Assembly: GCF_028769735.1 (NCBI RefSeq)
Contig: NC_088172.1
Span: 65,627,075-65,691,074 of the forward strand
DNA from: Zonotrichia leucophrys gambelii
Taxonomy: Eukaryota > Chordata > Aves > Passeriformes > Passerellidae
Reading direction: 5' to 3'
Length of the DNA: 64,000 nt
Position numbers and translations under genes: made by a program
Shown here: one piece after another, positions 48,469 to 62,190 of the stretch
Position numbering within the stretch: the first letter of the stretch is position 1
Layout: each line of letters opens with the position of its first letter
The notes under the pieces: model-generated
The model's database searches: none
What the model saw: only the letters and a program-made list of their open reading frames with translations
Told to the model about the DNA's origin: nothing

Positions 48469-50354
48469 TACCCTTGTAAACTGCAGTGCCAGTCTATGAA
48501 TAACTGGATGAGTGTAAAAGATTTTACATTAGTTTAGATAATTTCTCTTGTTCTCTCTTTTCATTCCCTATTGTTAGTTTTCAAAACTGTTTCTTAAAAA
48601 TTATTTTATAACCCTGTGGATGCGTTTTCTGTTGTAAATGGTTTTTTTTCTGTAATATATTTCATTATCATACAGTTCAATTCTATTAAATTTTATCTTC
48701 TGAGTATTTGCTTTTTTCATTTTAACTGCTGAAACTCGAATGGATAAGGGAAGAAGTGTTAATCATTCCCTTTCCCCTTTCCTTCCTGTGAATTATCCTG
48801 GGGTGCAAAGGGAATGGCAAGATTTAGTGATGGTTTTTGTAGGTTTTTTTCGTCTGTCAGGGATCACTAGAAACAGAAGAAGTGCTCAAGTTAGTTTTTT
48901 GAGTGACAAATTGGTCAAATGGAAAATCTTGCTGATGTTATGTTCTTCTGCAAGGATTGCACATATCAAGCTTGCGGAGTTTTGCTGTGGGTTCTTATTA
49001 ACATCATGAATCACCTGTTGTGTGGTCCACTAAAAGTTATTTTTTTAAATTATTTATTGCCTTTGGAAAGGACTGATACGAAGACTCCAATATTTTTAAG
49101 TGTTTGAAGTGCTTAAGAATTGCATTCTGGATTGCAACTCTGTGCCTAAAATCATGTGTTTGATATATTAGCCAAATTTTATGTACTTATAAGGATTGTC
49201 AAAACTATTTAATGAAGTCACTAAAAAAAATTGCATTTTTGATTGGATTTAAAATTTCTTCTGCTTATCTACTTGAGAAAATACATCATTTTATGTAGCA
49301 TCTGTTATGAATGAAATGTAACTTTTCAACTCCTTTTTCACAATTCGTACATATATATTTTCCTTTGTAACCAACAAATAAAGAGTTATAAAGCTCTGAG
49401 AGCCCACAGCTGTGTGCGTTAGATGGAGGAACCATGCCTCTTTTTGTTCCTACAGGAAAAAGACTTGTGTTAGGTTCAATGTGCTGATAAATGTAAAAGC
49501 AGTAATATTCTAAGGTGGGGTTTTGACAGAGACATCTTGTTAAACATATGAAAGCATATCCCAGATAACAGCTGAACTAAGCTGCATGGTTAGGAATTGA
49601 TTCTAGTTGAAAATATACATTCCTATGAAATTTAGCTCCACCAGTACATACCCCACCCAAACATTCGTTTGTTTTCTAAAACTTGGAGTAGGGATGCATG
49701 TGGAAAAAAGCTAAAGAGTTTCATATGTTCAGAAATTGTGCAGAACAATTAAACAAGATGCCATTCAGATTAAGCTGTTGTGACAAGTAAGAGAACAAAA
49801 TGTGAACTGCGTGCAAAATATTATTCCCCTTTTGTGAACAGCATTGGGATTTTTTTTGGCTTGCAGGCTGAACAAGTGACACGGTTAACTGAGTGACACT
49901 TCACTTCCAGCTAATTCTTGGCATCAAACTTAAAGTAGTCTTGTACAGCTGCACTGACTGATATCAGCTCCACTATGGGATAGTGGTGTTGTTAGATCAG
50001 TGCTTTGGATAATCCTTTAGAAGCCTTGCATTCCAAGCTAGAAGAAAAAAATAAAGGGGTTTTTCTAACATTTTTTTTTCCCTTTTTAAGCCTCAAGGGT
50101 TCATTTCTCATCTCATTAAAATCAATGTAAATTTAACATTAAATTCAATGACAGTTTTTATTCTGGAATGACAGTTTATGCCGTTGTGGGCCTTTTCATG
50201 AGCTTTACTGGGAAGATGCATTTGAGAAACCAAACACTCCCTTGGTGTTAACCAGTCTCTGAACACATCAAACATGACAAGGTAAAGGAAAGTTTTGAGA
50301 TTTATGTGGATTTACTGAAGCAGTGGTTAGAATGGAGGAGAGGCAATTCTTCAG
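48469..50354. other. AT-rich non-coding DNA, no gene seen
   Basis: The 89-codon plus frame at 48740-49009 is unrecognised. Nothing else is supported. Confidence 0.55.
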
Positions 50355-50924
50355 TGCTCATTCTGTCTGGGATAGAGTTAATTTTCTTAGTAGCTGGCAT
50401 GGGAGCCTGCTTTGTATTTGTGTTGGAAACAGTGTTGATAGCATGTTTGTGTTCTTGCTGAGCAGTGCTGGCAGAGCACCAAGGCCTTTTCTGCCTCTCA
50501 TCCCAACCCAGCAGCAAGTGGGCTGGGGGTGCTCAGGAGAGGTGTCCCAGGAGAGGACTAATGGGGACAATTGACCTCAAGTGACCCAAGGGATGTTCCA
50601 TGCCCCATGGCCTCAGGCTCAGTCTATGAACCTGCAGAAGGGACAAGAGGGGATGTTTGGAGGGATGGTTTTCTTCTGCCTGAGTTACCATTATGGCTTT
50701 CCTGTAGGCAGCTGAACACCTGCCACCTGATGGGAAGAGGTGAATGAATTCCCTGCTCTGCTTTGCTTCTGCACGCAGTTTTTGCTTTACCTATTAAACT
50801 TGCTTTATCTCAATAAATGAATTTTCTAGGTTTTACTCTTCCAATTGTCTCACCCATCACACCAGGGGAGGGTGAATGAGCAGCTGCATGAGACTCTGTT
50901 GCCAGCTGGAGTTAAACCATGACA
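50355..50924 (+). mobile_element. Solo LTR, avian ERVL-type, sense
   Basis: Closely follows the widespread avian ERVL-type LTR: CTGGGATAGAGTTAATTTTC near the start (50366), then TTAGTAGCTGGCA, a GTGTTGATAGCATGTTTGTG block, GGGATGTTCCATGCCCCATGG, ATTAAA at 50793-50798, CTTTATCTCAATAAATG, and the closing GCCAGCTGGAGTTAAACCATGACA (ending 50924). The internal ERV region is absent. No clean target duplication was found, so the outer limits may be off by a few bases. It is diverged from what I recall of the family, suggesting an older insertion than the LTR at 3003. Open frames inside it are not genes. Confidence 0.85.
50793..50817 (+). promoter_or_regulatory. LTR polyadenylation signals (ATTAAA and AATAAA)
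   Basis: ATTAAA (50793-50798) and AATAAA (50812-50817) flank CTTGCTTTATCTC, the position where avian ERVL-type LTRs carry their polyadenylation signal. Confidence 0.5.
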
Positions 50925-52974
50925 ACCACCTGTCCACCTCTTGTTCAGGGATTTGGCAGTTTTGGGCAGTTTCAGGCATTAAAATGCCCCAGCCAGTGTG
51001 TGCCCAGCAATGCCATGAAGATTGCAGAAGCATTCCTGCAGCACTCATTGTAATTTTGTCCAGATAAGCATCAAAGAACTGCCTGAAATTGCCTAGCACT
51101 GAAAATACTGATTTATCACTGATTTATAAATATTATAAACATATATAAACATTTATAAACATATAAAGTATTTTATTAATTTATAAACAGTTCTGGGGTT
51201 GTATGCTGGAATTCAGTGCCAAGCCATCTCATCAGAGCTCGGTGGATCTGTAAAAAGAATAATGAAGATTTTTGTAGCTATATCATCTTTAAAAGCCACT
51301 CCCTTGAAAGAGTTTGAGAAGTGTTTGGTAAGATACCCAACATGTATCTTGGTCCTGCCTCTAAATTGTGGCTGTTATTGTCACTCCAGATTTAAATGAA
51401 AAAAGTAAATTTATTTATGGAATGCTTAAGTGCAAGAAACAGAAAACTTCTAGGGACCTGGCTGAAGTTAATGCTCAGAAATAACTGAAACAGAACTTTA
51501 CACATTAGCATCACAACATCATGAAAAGAAACTTTGACCACCTGACATGATGCCAAAGGGAATGACAGTGTTTCTATCTGCATCTGAAAGCAAGGTAACT
51601 CATCTTACATGGATCCTAGCAAAATGAGCACCAGCAACCTGTAACCCCTGAAATGCACTGAAAAACTTACTGATAAAATTGATATCTGCGGTCATTAATT
51701 ATGGCTCCTATAGTACCTGCATTCATGTCTTTTTAAGCTTCTCAATGCAAAAAAAGTGAACACAGGAGGTTTCTGCAAAACCATAAAATTTAGCAAAATA
51801 CGCCCCTGAGGTAATGAAAAAAGATACCTTAAGTCAGTTTTTTTCATGTGCATTTAAAATTAAAGAAAACTCTCATGCATTGCCAGAGAAAATATGGCAA
51901 CCACGTATATAAGATATATTTACGTGTATCAACTGATTGATTGATCCTTTAGTACCAGAATTTGAACAGATTCTAGAAGAACAAGGGAAATCTCATTTCT
52001 CTAGATTATTTATTTATAAAAATTACTCTTGTGTTCTATGATAAGATGTAGGACCAAAGGAATCCTAAATTTGCTTTTAAGAAACAGTTAGGACATTTTT
52101 TTTTTCCATAAGTGGTTGCTAGAGCACATGGACCTGATGGAGGGGACAGTCTGCTTGACAGGGATAGGATCTCAGACTCTCCATAATGAGCAGTATGGGG
52201 TGACCCTAGTGAAGGCAGCTTCTTTTTCTCTTGGGTAATGTAGAGCATAGGTGCTTGAAAGTCTTAAAAACAGTAGAAGGAGGACTACTTGTAAATCAGC
52301 ATTTTTCTGCTCCAGTTGCAGTAAGTTAGTAGTGCTAAACTACAAATTTTACTATCAGATTCTATTATCTTTAAATATTCCATGTTTTTTATTCTTGATA
52401 TTGTCTTATTAGGTTGTGGAAGACAGAGATCTTAAATAGAATGAAAAATGAGGGCATCAGAAAACAATTGATTGTGCCCTGAGCATTTCATCACTATTGT
52501 AGTCTCTGAAACACAAATCTCAAAAAATTCAGGTATGGCAATAATATTTGTTCCAGGACCTTTTTTCAGTCTCCTTTCCTCCAAGATGACAGTGAAAATA
52601 ATAACTTTTGGTTTTGATTGGGGAACAATTTCTTGTTCAAGCAACAGGAATTTAGGCATTAGCTGGAGGCATTCTATCTGCAGAAAAACAAGAATATGAA
52701 TAACTATGCTATTTTTCTGATTTTTATGCTGGATCAGTAGTTAACATTAAAGCCTCACAGCATGAAAATGTCTCCAAGCATTAAGATGAATGATTTCTAC
52801 AGCAGCAACAAATTTTCAATTATGATAGCAGCTAAGTGGACTATTTTTTGCAGAAGTCAGTCTTCTTTCAGTTTTCTTAACAAAAGTCAACATTTCAAAA
52901 GAAAACTTCGACTGAAAATGTAGATTTTTTTATCAGCCTTTATGGCAGAAAATAGCTGCTTATCACCCAGCTAA

Positions 52975-52978
<4 letters not shown>
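50925..52978. other. AT-rich non-coding DNA
   Basis: An ATAAACAT-type short tandem patch lies at about 51123-51187 (repeated TATAAACATATA units). Nothing else is supported. Confidence 0.55.

Positions 52979-53052
<74 letters not shown>
52979..53052. repeat. Compound (TA)n(TG)n microsatellite
   Basis: About 16 TA units (to 53011) run directly into about 20 TG units with one TTTG interruption. Alternating purine-pyrimidine tracts of this kind can adopt Z-DNA and are length-variable. Confidence 0.97.
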
Positions 53053-56000
53053 CAGCAATAAAATTATAGTTTAAGTCTATAAAAATAACCACATATTCAA
53101 ATGGTGATATCATGGTCTCTCCAGTGATACAGTCAGTAGAAATGTTGGACCTTGACAAAGAAGTTCCTTTTCTCTCATGGAAAATCTCTCAAATGCACAG
53201 CTGCTTTCTGAGAATCAAATGTAAACCGCACAAATTATATCTGTTTATTATATATGGGTCTGCTCTTTTTTTTCTCCCAGCTGCTGACACCTTAATAACA
53301 CTTGAAAATAGCCAAAAACTTCATAATTCCTGGAGAGAAAAGGAGTGCATTGCTTAGTTCTTTTCTGAAAGAGCTTCAGGAAATCCTTTCCTAAAAAAGT
53401 AGGCTACATTATTTGTTAGCTTTCTTTGTTCTTTCTAAAATAATGTTTTTCCTGGACAGTTTTACCTTTTTCCCTGCCAGTCTACTTGCCTATGTTAATT
53501 AAACCAGAGCAGCAGTAAAGCACAAGGGACAGAAGATAGGACTATGGCCATTGCATGCAGTGAGGAAAGCACTTTCTGGAAAATGGGGCTGTTTTTTGAC
53601 CTGTTTCTCTGACTCCTTATGTTTCTCCTCACGCACCTGATGCTGGTGTAAGAGACCAGAATAGCAATGTCTTCCCTTATGATGACAAAAAGATCTTCAC
53701 AATCTCTTTTTTACTTTTTGTTTGTCAAGCTTCCCTAACTCGGGGACCTCTTTTGGCACTGCTGCACAAGGGGTAATTTAACAACCTTCCCCTGATACTA
53801 AAGATATTATTGTTCTCTCAGTTTAATACTTCCTGCCTGATTTCTCCAGTGTCACTCAAGGCAGCTGCATGAGCAGAGAGGATATTGCAGTCCTCACTGC
53901 TGGTTGAGTGTGAGTGAAGACCCTGTAAGGGCTGGGTTTGAGCTTCTGCCCACAGTGGCAGCCCTGAACATCCCAAACAGCTGCCAACCACTTATAACAG
54001 GACAGCAGAACTGCAGTGATGTAAAATTCCACCTGGATTTTACTTATCTGAGTAGGATTTGCCTCAGCGTGGGCTGAGGTTAAATGCTCGTAATGGTCTT
54101 TCCCTGAGCCTGGGCAAGAATATCTCTCCAGATTTCATATTGTATAGAATACTTGTGTTTCAGAGCTCAGTCCAGGCTTGTTTGAGACAGCAGCAGCAGG
54201 CAGCAAGTGTCTAAAACCATGGCCAAAACAGATGTATGGAGCAAAATTTATGAAGGAGGAATATACAGCAACATGACTTGCTTTAAAGAAATAATTGGTT
54301 CTAACAAATAGTGGATATCCTGTCATAGGCAAAATAAAACTATTTCCCATCTCTAAACCCTCTCTGCTTCCTGTTAGTTAGATATGAGTGCTTTATTACT
54401 ACCAAAGTTGTTACTTTCAGTAAATTGCAAAGAAAAATATGTTTACTATTATCACCAAAGTTTTCTGAAGCAGGGAACCTCAATACAACTCCGATATTCT
54501 TTGAGACAATCTTCCTCAACTTTCTATCACTCAGTCCTCACACTATTTCTTTGGGGATTTTAGCATTTTTCATAAAAACCTCTGGGATGCAAAAGTAAGC
54601 ATCAATGGAGACCAAGGTTTGCCAAGATAGCTGAGCATGTAACTTGTAGAATATAATTTTTAGTCAAATAATAATTATACATTAAAGTAACAAAAAATTA
54701 TTACATGTACTAGAATGGGGGAAAAAAAAGTTTGGTTTGATCAGTTTTCTGAGAAAACCTAATTTCTTTCCACTGACAGAAGAAGTTGTCTCTTGAACAT
54801 TGCTGCTGCTTTTATTCAGCCCTGTTTAAAAGATCAGTGGCATAGGGTGATGATGCATTTGCATGTCTGTACAAGACTTACGAGACTTCTGACTTCGCTG
54901 GATCCTCAAATTAGAGGCAGCTGTAGCTGCAAACACATGGAGAGAATGGCTAGCTGATCCACTTGGAAGTTATTAAAAATATATTTGAAACAGTAGAGGT
55001 ATCACAGTTGAGCTAGTGAATATTTTAAAAAAAATTATATTTTCCAGATAATTTAACTTTAAAAATTATATTTTACCTGGTATAGAACTATTTAAATGCT
55101 TAATTGACTGAGTTGAACAATAGAACTGGAGAATAAGTTACTTGTAAGGCTATCTTTATAAAGAAAGTGTATCTGTGGCAATAAAATTCAGCATAGGATT
55201 TGTGTGGAAGATGCCAGGGATGATTGTGCTCGCAGAAATTTCCACTGGAGTTTTGTGATGAGGAAATCAATTTTAACTGTTTAAATTGTGAAAATTTGAG
55301 CTAAATGTTGCCAACAGTTCAGACATCACTAGACTTACTATTTATAAAGAGTTTTGGTTTGTATGTATGGTTTGAATTCCAGTCAGGATTAAAGAAAAAA
55401 ATTTGAAAATTCATCTTCAAATTCAGATATATGAAACTTTCAGCTTTGTGATGTGGGTCAAAGCTGGATAGCAAAATAATTCTAAATCCACTAACTGTAT
55501 CAGCTTTAATTAAACTATATTTTTAATAAATCCTTCTCACATGAACCCAAATTAGTAGAAGGCTGGGAGAGCTTAGAACCCAATTTGAGTAAAATTTATC
55601 TTGACGTCTATATTGATGACTAAAATGACTTTGTCATATAAGATTATACTTAAAAAAAAATTGTTTTATAGCAATGTGTGAATATCTCAAGCATTGGTTT
55701 AGTACAACGTAAAAATACATCACACTGCAAAAGTTCTGATTCAGTTTCCTTTTAATTCTATGGCCTTAGACCTACTGACTCAAAGAAGAGTTAAACATTC
55801 CTGCGATATTCTGTAATACTTTTCTGGCACTGTTCTAGTCCCTTTTAAAGAAATGAAACATCTGCCTTAGAAAAAACTTAAATAAGAGTGATAAAAATCA
55901 GAGATAGCCCAAGTCCCATGCTACCTCAGTAGTTCCAAATATGCTTCTTCAGCTGATGAATTTTCCCTGGGAAACCTCTTTTTCCAAACTTCACTACTGA

Positions 56001-57184
56001 CAAAATTTAAACTGTAACACAGGGAACAAGCTTTCATTTTTCCATCATCCATTAAAATTAAAAGTTGAAAGAAATCCTATCGAAAACATTCTGGGGTAAT
56101 TTTCAGACTTTTCCACAGTTTTATCTCGCTCTGATCTACCTGTTCTTATGGCTTTAAGGAGTTACTATATTTCACTTAAAACAAACATTCTTTTAGATGA
56201 GTGATTTTTCTTGCTCTTGTGTTTTTAAAGCTTGAGAGTTTAATATGATCAGATTCAGTTGTGGCTTGTCACACATTCCTCAATAAGATTTTTTTTTACA
56301 CAGTAAAATTTAAAATGCTTTCTGGGTACTCTTGTTAACAAGTTCCTGTCTCTAAAATAATGTAATAATTATAATATGTATAGTTATTAAATAATCTTGG
56401 TTTTTGTTAGAAATAGTTGTATTTCTATTAATTTCTGAGTCTTTAGAAAAATTTTCAGAAAAATAACACTTGCTCATGGGAAATGCCACTGTAATTCAAG
56501 TTTGCATCTTGCACAAAATTTTGTGAAAGTGTATTTGAAGTAGTTTGCAAACCTCTAGAAAGCAAGCCTTCATTGCTGCTCATTGCCCTCCTCCCTATTA
56601 CATTCCCATGACATCTGTGTCCTGATGCCTTGACAGTAACTTTTTCATTTTCTTCCATTTCTATTTGCTCTGTAATCTTTAACAGTCATGGCAGACTCCC
56701 TTGAGAACATTTCTGTCTCTGGGTCAAGATTTTCTTTGCATTATTTCATGCTATTTCCCATAGAAATTAGTCAGTTCTTGTCATAAGTATACCCATGGTT
56801 TAGGGTTCAGTCCTAAGTCTGTACATAAATTCTATCTGCTTTAATTACCATTTGAATCAGGGTCACAAATTTTTGTGTGTACATGGTCTTAAACAGTAAG
56901 GTACACATTAAGAATATTTACCTTATTTTTATCATACTGTATCAGAATCAGACAGATAGCCTTTGTTTTCTGTATGGCTTCTTTTCTCTTTCCCCTGTCT
57001 CCAGATACATTTTTTTTTGTATTATGCTTTAGGTTGACATCTTGTGCAAAATCTTTGTCTCAGGCACAGTCTCTCTTACTGTGTAATAAATGAGGCCTCA
57101 GAACAGCCTCACAAGAGTAATGAATTAATTGAGTGCAATAGCTACATATATTCTTTTTATATATCCACATATAGATGGGTAGAG
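53053..57184. other. Non-coding DNA, no gene seen
   Basis: A GC-richer patch at 53840-54110 is unexplained. Open frames are below 85 codons and unrecognised. Confidence 0.55.
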
Positions 57185-57948
57185 TCTAACAGGATGAGGT
57201 TTAATAAGTCCAAGTGCTGAGTTCTGCATTTTGGCCACAATAACTCCCTGCAGGTTATAGGCTGGGGACGGTGAGGCTGGATGTGTTCCAGGGCCCAGGC
57301 AGAAACAGAACTGGGGGTGCTGATTGAGAGCTGACTGAACATGAGCCAACAGTGTGCCCTGAAGGTGACCAAGAAGGCCAAGGGCATCCTGGCCTGTATC
57401 AGGAGCAGTGTGGCCAGCAGGAGCAGGGAGGTCATCCCTCCTCTGTACTCAGCACTGGTGAGGCCACACCTTGAGTGCTGCGTCCAGTTCTGGGCCCTCA
57501 CTTTGGGAAGGACGTTGAGACACTTGAGCCTGTCCAGAGGAGAGCAGTGAGGCTGGTGAGGGGTTTGGAACACAAACCCTGCGAGGAATGACTGAGGGAG
57601 CTGTGGATGTTTAGACTGCAGAAAAGGAGACCCAGGGTGACCTTATCACTCTCTACAACTCCCTAAAAGGTGGTTGTAGTCAGGAGGGGATTGGTACTTC
57701 CACCAGGCAGCAACTGACTGAACCAGAGGACACAGTCTTAAGCTGCACCAAGGGAAATACAGGTTGGATATTAGGAAAAAGTTTTTTACGGAAAGGGTGA
57801 TAAAGTTCTGGAACTGTCTGCCCAGAGAGGTGGTGGAGTCACCATCCCTGGATGCATTTAAAAAGATGGGACGTGGCACTAGGTGCCGTGATTTAGTTGA
57901 GGTGTTAGGGCTGGGTTGGACTCAATGATCTTAAAGGTCTCTTGTGAT
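57185..57948 (+). mobile_element. CR1 LINE 3' region with ORF2 end, sense
   Basis: The longest CR1 here, about 760 bp. In order it shows GATGAGGTTTAATAAGTCCAAG, CTGCAGGTTATAGGCTGGGG, AGGCCAAGGGCATCCTGGCC, AGGAGCAGTGTGGCCAGCAGG, TGAGGCCACACCTTGAGTGCTG, CAGTTCTGGGCCCTCA, TGTCTGCCCAGAGAGGTGGTGG, and GGTTGGACTCAATGATCTTAAAGG near the end. The first half corresponds to the C-terminal part of the reverse-transcriptase ORF, broken by stops in every frame; the second is the 3' UTR. The final ATTCTATGA tail is degenerate (TCTTGTGATTATTTAAATAA). Frames of up to 138 codons across it are remnants or shadows. Confidence 0.94.
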
Positions 57949-60900
57949 TATTTAAATAAGGACCAAATTATATGCAATGATGCTTATAATTTTTTAGCAT
58001 TAAAATGCTTGTGATGTAATCTTTGAGAACAGAAATAATACCTTAGTATGTTTGAGAAGATTTTAGTAAATGTAAAATTCCTGAAAATTGTGAGATGATT
58101 TTATTCCTCCCCTATAAACATCACATTGGCTAAAAATCTCCCAGCGTTTAAAAAAAAAAAAATAGAAATATATTTTGCATTGCCCTTGTTTGCTTTCCAG
58201 ATGTTAAGCATTTGGTGTGCATAGTAGACAGGTTTTCCAGCATAGGTCCTAAACTTTGAAGGGAGAAAATTCACAAGCATGTCTTTAATAAAGTCAACAC
58301 AGTTTTCTCAGAATTTACTTGGGAGTTGTATATCAGGAGAAAGCATTTCTTCCTCTCTTCTCCCAGTTTTATCTGAATGCCAATAAGAGTGAATCTTCAT
58401 TAACATTTTTTACTGAGGTCACTCCTGTAGCAAAAGAATTGCATTTCTTGACTCTGTGAGTGAAGTATATTCTGGACTACTTACTGGCCAAAGTAAAAAA
58501 AAAAAAAACAAAACCAAAAAACAAAACAAAACAACAACAAAAAAATCACCTCAGATTTTTCTGGGAACTATTTTCTCCTTGTGTCAATAGGAAAATAAGA
58601 CTTTCCAGATTCCAGTGCCAGGCTAAGTTACAACTGCATTACTGCATTATGTCATACAGTCTATGACTTGTGGACTTAGTGATCCTGAAATATTCTTACC
58701 TTTGTTTCATGACAAATTTCCAAACAACGTTTTTCACTCTCTCAAAGGCTCTGGTGCAGAAGATAAACTGCAGGTTTGTGAGTTTCTTTAAATGCTGGCC
58801 CTCTGGGACTCTAGCAAAAAAGTCCTCCTGCCAAATATCCCATATGCTATGGAAAAGGAGGAGAACACAGTGTCTGAGATAAGATATAAAGCTTTGTTCC
58901 TGGACACCAGAATGAGTCTGCTCTCCTGCAACAACACACCATGAGGTCATTCCCTCAATAATGATAAGAAACAACAGATTAATGGACATTAGACTTCTAA
59001 AATTTTTTCAGGAAATATTTCCATTAGGTTTTGCTCATTTTTATGTAGAACACTGAAAGTCAACCTTAATGCTGGTCAGTCTAGCATTAAGATATGTTTA
59101 GCACATGTGTTTGGTCCTCTTCATTACTCTGTGCAAAAATGTAGTCATATGAAATTATTTATGACAATGCAATTCATTCTAACAGGTGCAATCAAACACA
59201 ATAGAAAAGTCTGACTCTTACTCATGCTCAGTCAGTTAAACCTGAAGTTTCTTCTGAATTACACTACCACACAGGCACAAGAAATTAGGCTAAAATAACC
59301 TCAAAAAAGGTAATAGTTAGCTGGATACAAGATTTTAAAGTATGTAGTTTTTCTTTCTGGATGGATGGATTAGGTAATCAGATGCATTTTGGTTAGCAGG
59401 AGAAAAAAAGTGCAAAAAGCAATGCCATCAAGAAAATTGATTATGATAGGTGCCTGTTTGAAATATTTACCTTGGACTCTGCAAAAGTCAGGAATGTTCT
59501 AATCCAATATAAACACTGAGTTAATACTAATACCTCTGTCCAATTCAAATGCTGAGCTGACAGAAAGATTAGGAAAAAGTATGTGAATTAGCAGTTCAGT
59601 ATCTCCTCTATGTACTTATTTTTCCATTCCTTTGATCTCAGAGCTTTTTGAAATTACACCAAGTTGATGATCTTTTTTGCCTCAGTTTCACTGGGCTTGT
59701 CTTTTGTTTATCTGGATTTTGTTTAATTTTTTAAAAACATAATAAAAAATGTGGCTTTGCGACTATATATTTTAATAACTGTGGAAGCAACACATTTTGG
59801 CAATATCAGTAATCTTCTTTACATTGCAAAAATCAACAGCATATCCCTTCTGTATTGTGGTGCTCATAGTTATAAAATTATGTTGGTCATATTTATAAAT
59901 TCTTAGAGTAACATACATTACCAATAATTCACCTGCTAGACACATAGACATGGTTGCCTTCTTACACTCAAACACAGACAGAGAGAGGTTCTTACCCCCT
60001 TGTAATTGAAATGTTAGGGTCATAAATTATTTTTTTTAAATAATAACTTCATTTTTTATAATGTACTTAAAATATTCCTAGTTATAATTTAGATACTGTG
60101 ATTTTAGAAAGGACAAAGTCGTTCAGAAAATGTTATTGATCAAACTACATAAAATGAGCTTTGAATGACAGTGTGCCACTCAGCTGCAGTGTGCCTTGCC
60201 TAAATCAGAAGAAAAATTTGTGTGTGGCAGACTGACCATATGGCACTGTCTCCAGCAGGTACTTCTTGGGAAAGATCTCTCTCACTGTGCTCTTCCTTTT
60301 AAAATTTTGAGAGTTAAGTCTTCTTCTTCTGCTTTTATGAGACTTATGGCAAGTTTGTAAATTCTCTAATATTGTCAGAGAATTTCTCAGAGTGGTATAA
60401 TACACATCAGGTTCAGGCTGAGAACTGAGCTTGCCCCTAAGCCATGCAGCTGTGACAGCTGGGTTCTAGTCTGATGCTAAATGTCCTCCCAGGACCTAGC
60501 ATCTGCAGGCACGAAAGGCTGTCTGACTCAGACTGGCACTTCCCAGCAGGTTGTGTGAATCGCTGTCTGCTGGATGCCATGGCCATTGACTTTGGAAAAA
60601 AAAAATCACCACTTATTTTGTTCAGAAGATATGCAAATGCATGTTCACTGTGCCAAAAAAAACCCTAACTGAGCAGGAAGAAACAAGCACAGATGAAATA
60701 CGAGAGCATGGAAAAGCAGCAGGCACTCAGCAGGGAGGTAACACTTCAGCAATGACAAAGACACATTTTTTCTCCTAATGTTATTCTTCAAAAAGAAGAA
60801 TTTCTGATTTCATTGACATTGAGTCCTATGATCCCTTTTGACCCGCAGATTCTCCTCTCGCCCCATTTCCTCCAGTGAGTAAGAATATGAGCAGGAAAGT

Positions 60901-61159
60901 CTCACAGACAAACCCCATCAACAACCCAGGGAACAAACTCAAAATGAAAAAATGTAGTGAAAACACAAGAGAGTAAATTTTTTTGTTCCAGGTCTGAAGA
61001 AAACTTACCCTTGTATTTTTCCTGAGTGGACTTTGAGCAAAGCTCGGCAAGTCATCGTGTCCTGCTGCTATGCCTCTGTTGGGTGCTGCCTGTGTCATGT
61101 AGGTGATGTTAGTCACGTATTGCTCTAGACAATGCTTCTCTTATATAAAATAAGAGAAT
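57949..61159. other. AT-rich non-coding DNA with A-rich simple repeat
   Basis: An A-rich (CAAAA)n-like tract lies at 58495-58547. No repeat family or gene is recognised in the rest. Confidence 0.55.
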
Positions 61160-61246
61160 AAAATAACTCTTAGATGAGTTATTAAAAATAACTCTTAATA
61201 AATTAATAATAAATTATTAAAAATAATTCTAAGATGAGTTATTTTT
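61160..61246. repeat. Local direct and inverted repeat cluster
   Basis: A 24-nt unit at 61160-61183 recurs at 61220-61243 with two mismatches (core AGATGAGTTATT). AAAAATAACTC (61184-61194) is the exact reverse complement of GAGTTATTTTT (61236-61246), and AATAACTC pairs with GAGTTATT around TTAGAT within the first unit. It reads as a 60-bp local duplication in AT-rich DNA. Confidence 0.85.
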
Positions 61247-61630
61247 CCTCACAGGCCATTTTAGTCCCTCTTTAACATTAATACATTAGTGAACAGAATC
61301 CCTATTTTTTTTGCTTTTGAAACAAGATGGATTTCATTTAGACATTATTTGCTCTTTAGATTTCCTAGTGAAATATTTCTAAATCTGCTGCCATTATGTC
61401 AATGTCTTCTTATGCAAATAAGCTAATTCTACAAATGTGGAAGAAATGTGGCAGCCAATACATAGTCTGGACAAAATTTTCAGCTATTTAGACAAAAATG
61501 TTAAAATTCTGAGGACTTTTGGTAATTAATTTCACACATTTCTAGATTTTCCAAGTTCATTAAATTGCTTTCACTGTGGCCTTGTTTTAGCCATATCTAG
61601 TAAGTAACACACATTTTATTTTCAATTTAT

Positions 61631-61650
61631 TATACATATATATATGTATA
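61631..61650. repeat. 20-bp AT palindrome
   Basis: TATACATATATATATGTATA is its own reverse complement; it is essentially an interrupted TA repeat. Confidence 0.85.
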
Positions 61651-61769
61651 TAAAGATATTGGTAACAGCTGGATCAGATTCTCTATTTCTTTATTCATCC
61701 TCATATGCAATCACAAAACTTTTGAGGTCACAGTGATATTGAGAAATCAGTGTTAAGTTTTGGGACAAC

Positions 61770-61860
61770 AAAGACAGGATGGTTTCAGTGGTTGGACTTC
61801 ACTGGTTGGACTTCAGTGTAATCCTAGAGAACTTTTCCAGACTTAATGATCCCAGGATAT
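61770..61860 (+). mobile_element. Possible degenerate CR1 3' tail, sense, with 14-bp tandem duplication
   Basis: GGTTGGACTTCAGTGTAATC then AGAACTTTTCCAGACTTAATGATCC resembles the CR1 end (ggttggacttgatgatc...aggtcttttccaacctaaatgattc). Within it TGGTTGGACTTCA(C/G) is duplicated in tandem at 61789-61802 and 61803-61816. Confidence 0.45.
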
Positions 61861-62168
61861 GCAAAGACATCTGTGTCTGAGGTTTATTTAATTTGTAGAA
61901 CTCACCTTTAGAAGTAGCAGGAACGGCATGATGACAATGATCTCAATTTTGGAGAAAAATACTGTGGAGATAGAATACTTCTTTACCTGGATTAATTATG
62001 CCTTGAGTTTGTGACTCCTCAATGCATTTTTTTACTTGCATCAGAAGGCTGAATTGTCATAGTATAGTTTATACTGGTGAAGGATGCAGAGCTGATTTTG
62101 ATCTTACAGTATCATCCTAATAGAAGTCGGAAAAAAAAATTATATTGACTGATCTTTACTTAGTTCTC

Positions 62169-62190
62169 TTTTTTTTTTTTTTTTTTTTTT
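62169..62190. repeat. Poly(T) run of 22
   Basis: Uninterrupted T tract followed by CCC. It could be the antisense poly(A) of a retroposed sequence, but no source sequence or target duplication was recognised. Confidence 0.95.

Noticed and set aside
3003..50924. The LTRs at 3003, 10654 and 50355 as ends of one provirus
   Set aside because: They differ in family, orientation and length, and no gag, pol or env sequence lies between them.
57157..57573. 138-codon minus open frame and 69-codon plus frame at 57341
   Set aside because: Both fall in the CR1 copy; the plus frame is a decayed piece of CR1 ORF2 and the minus frame its shadow.
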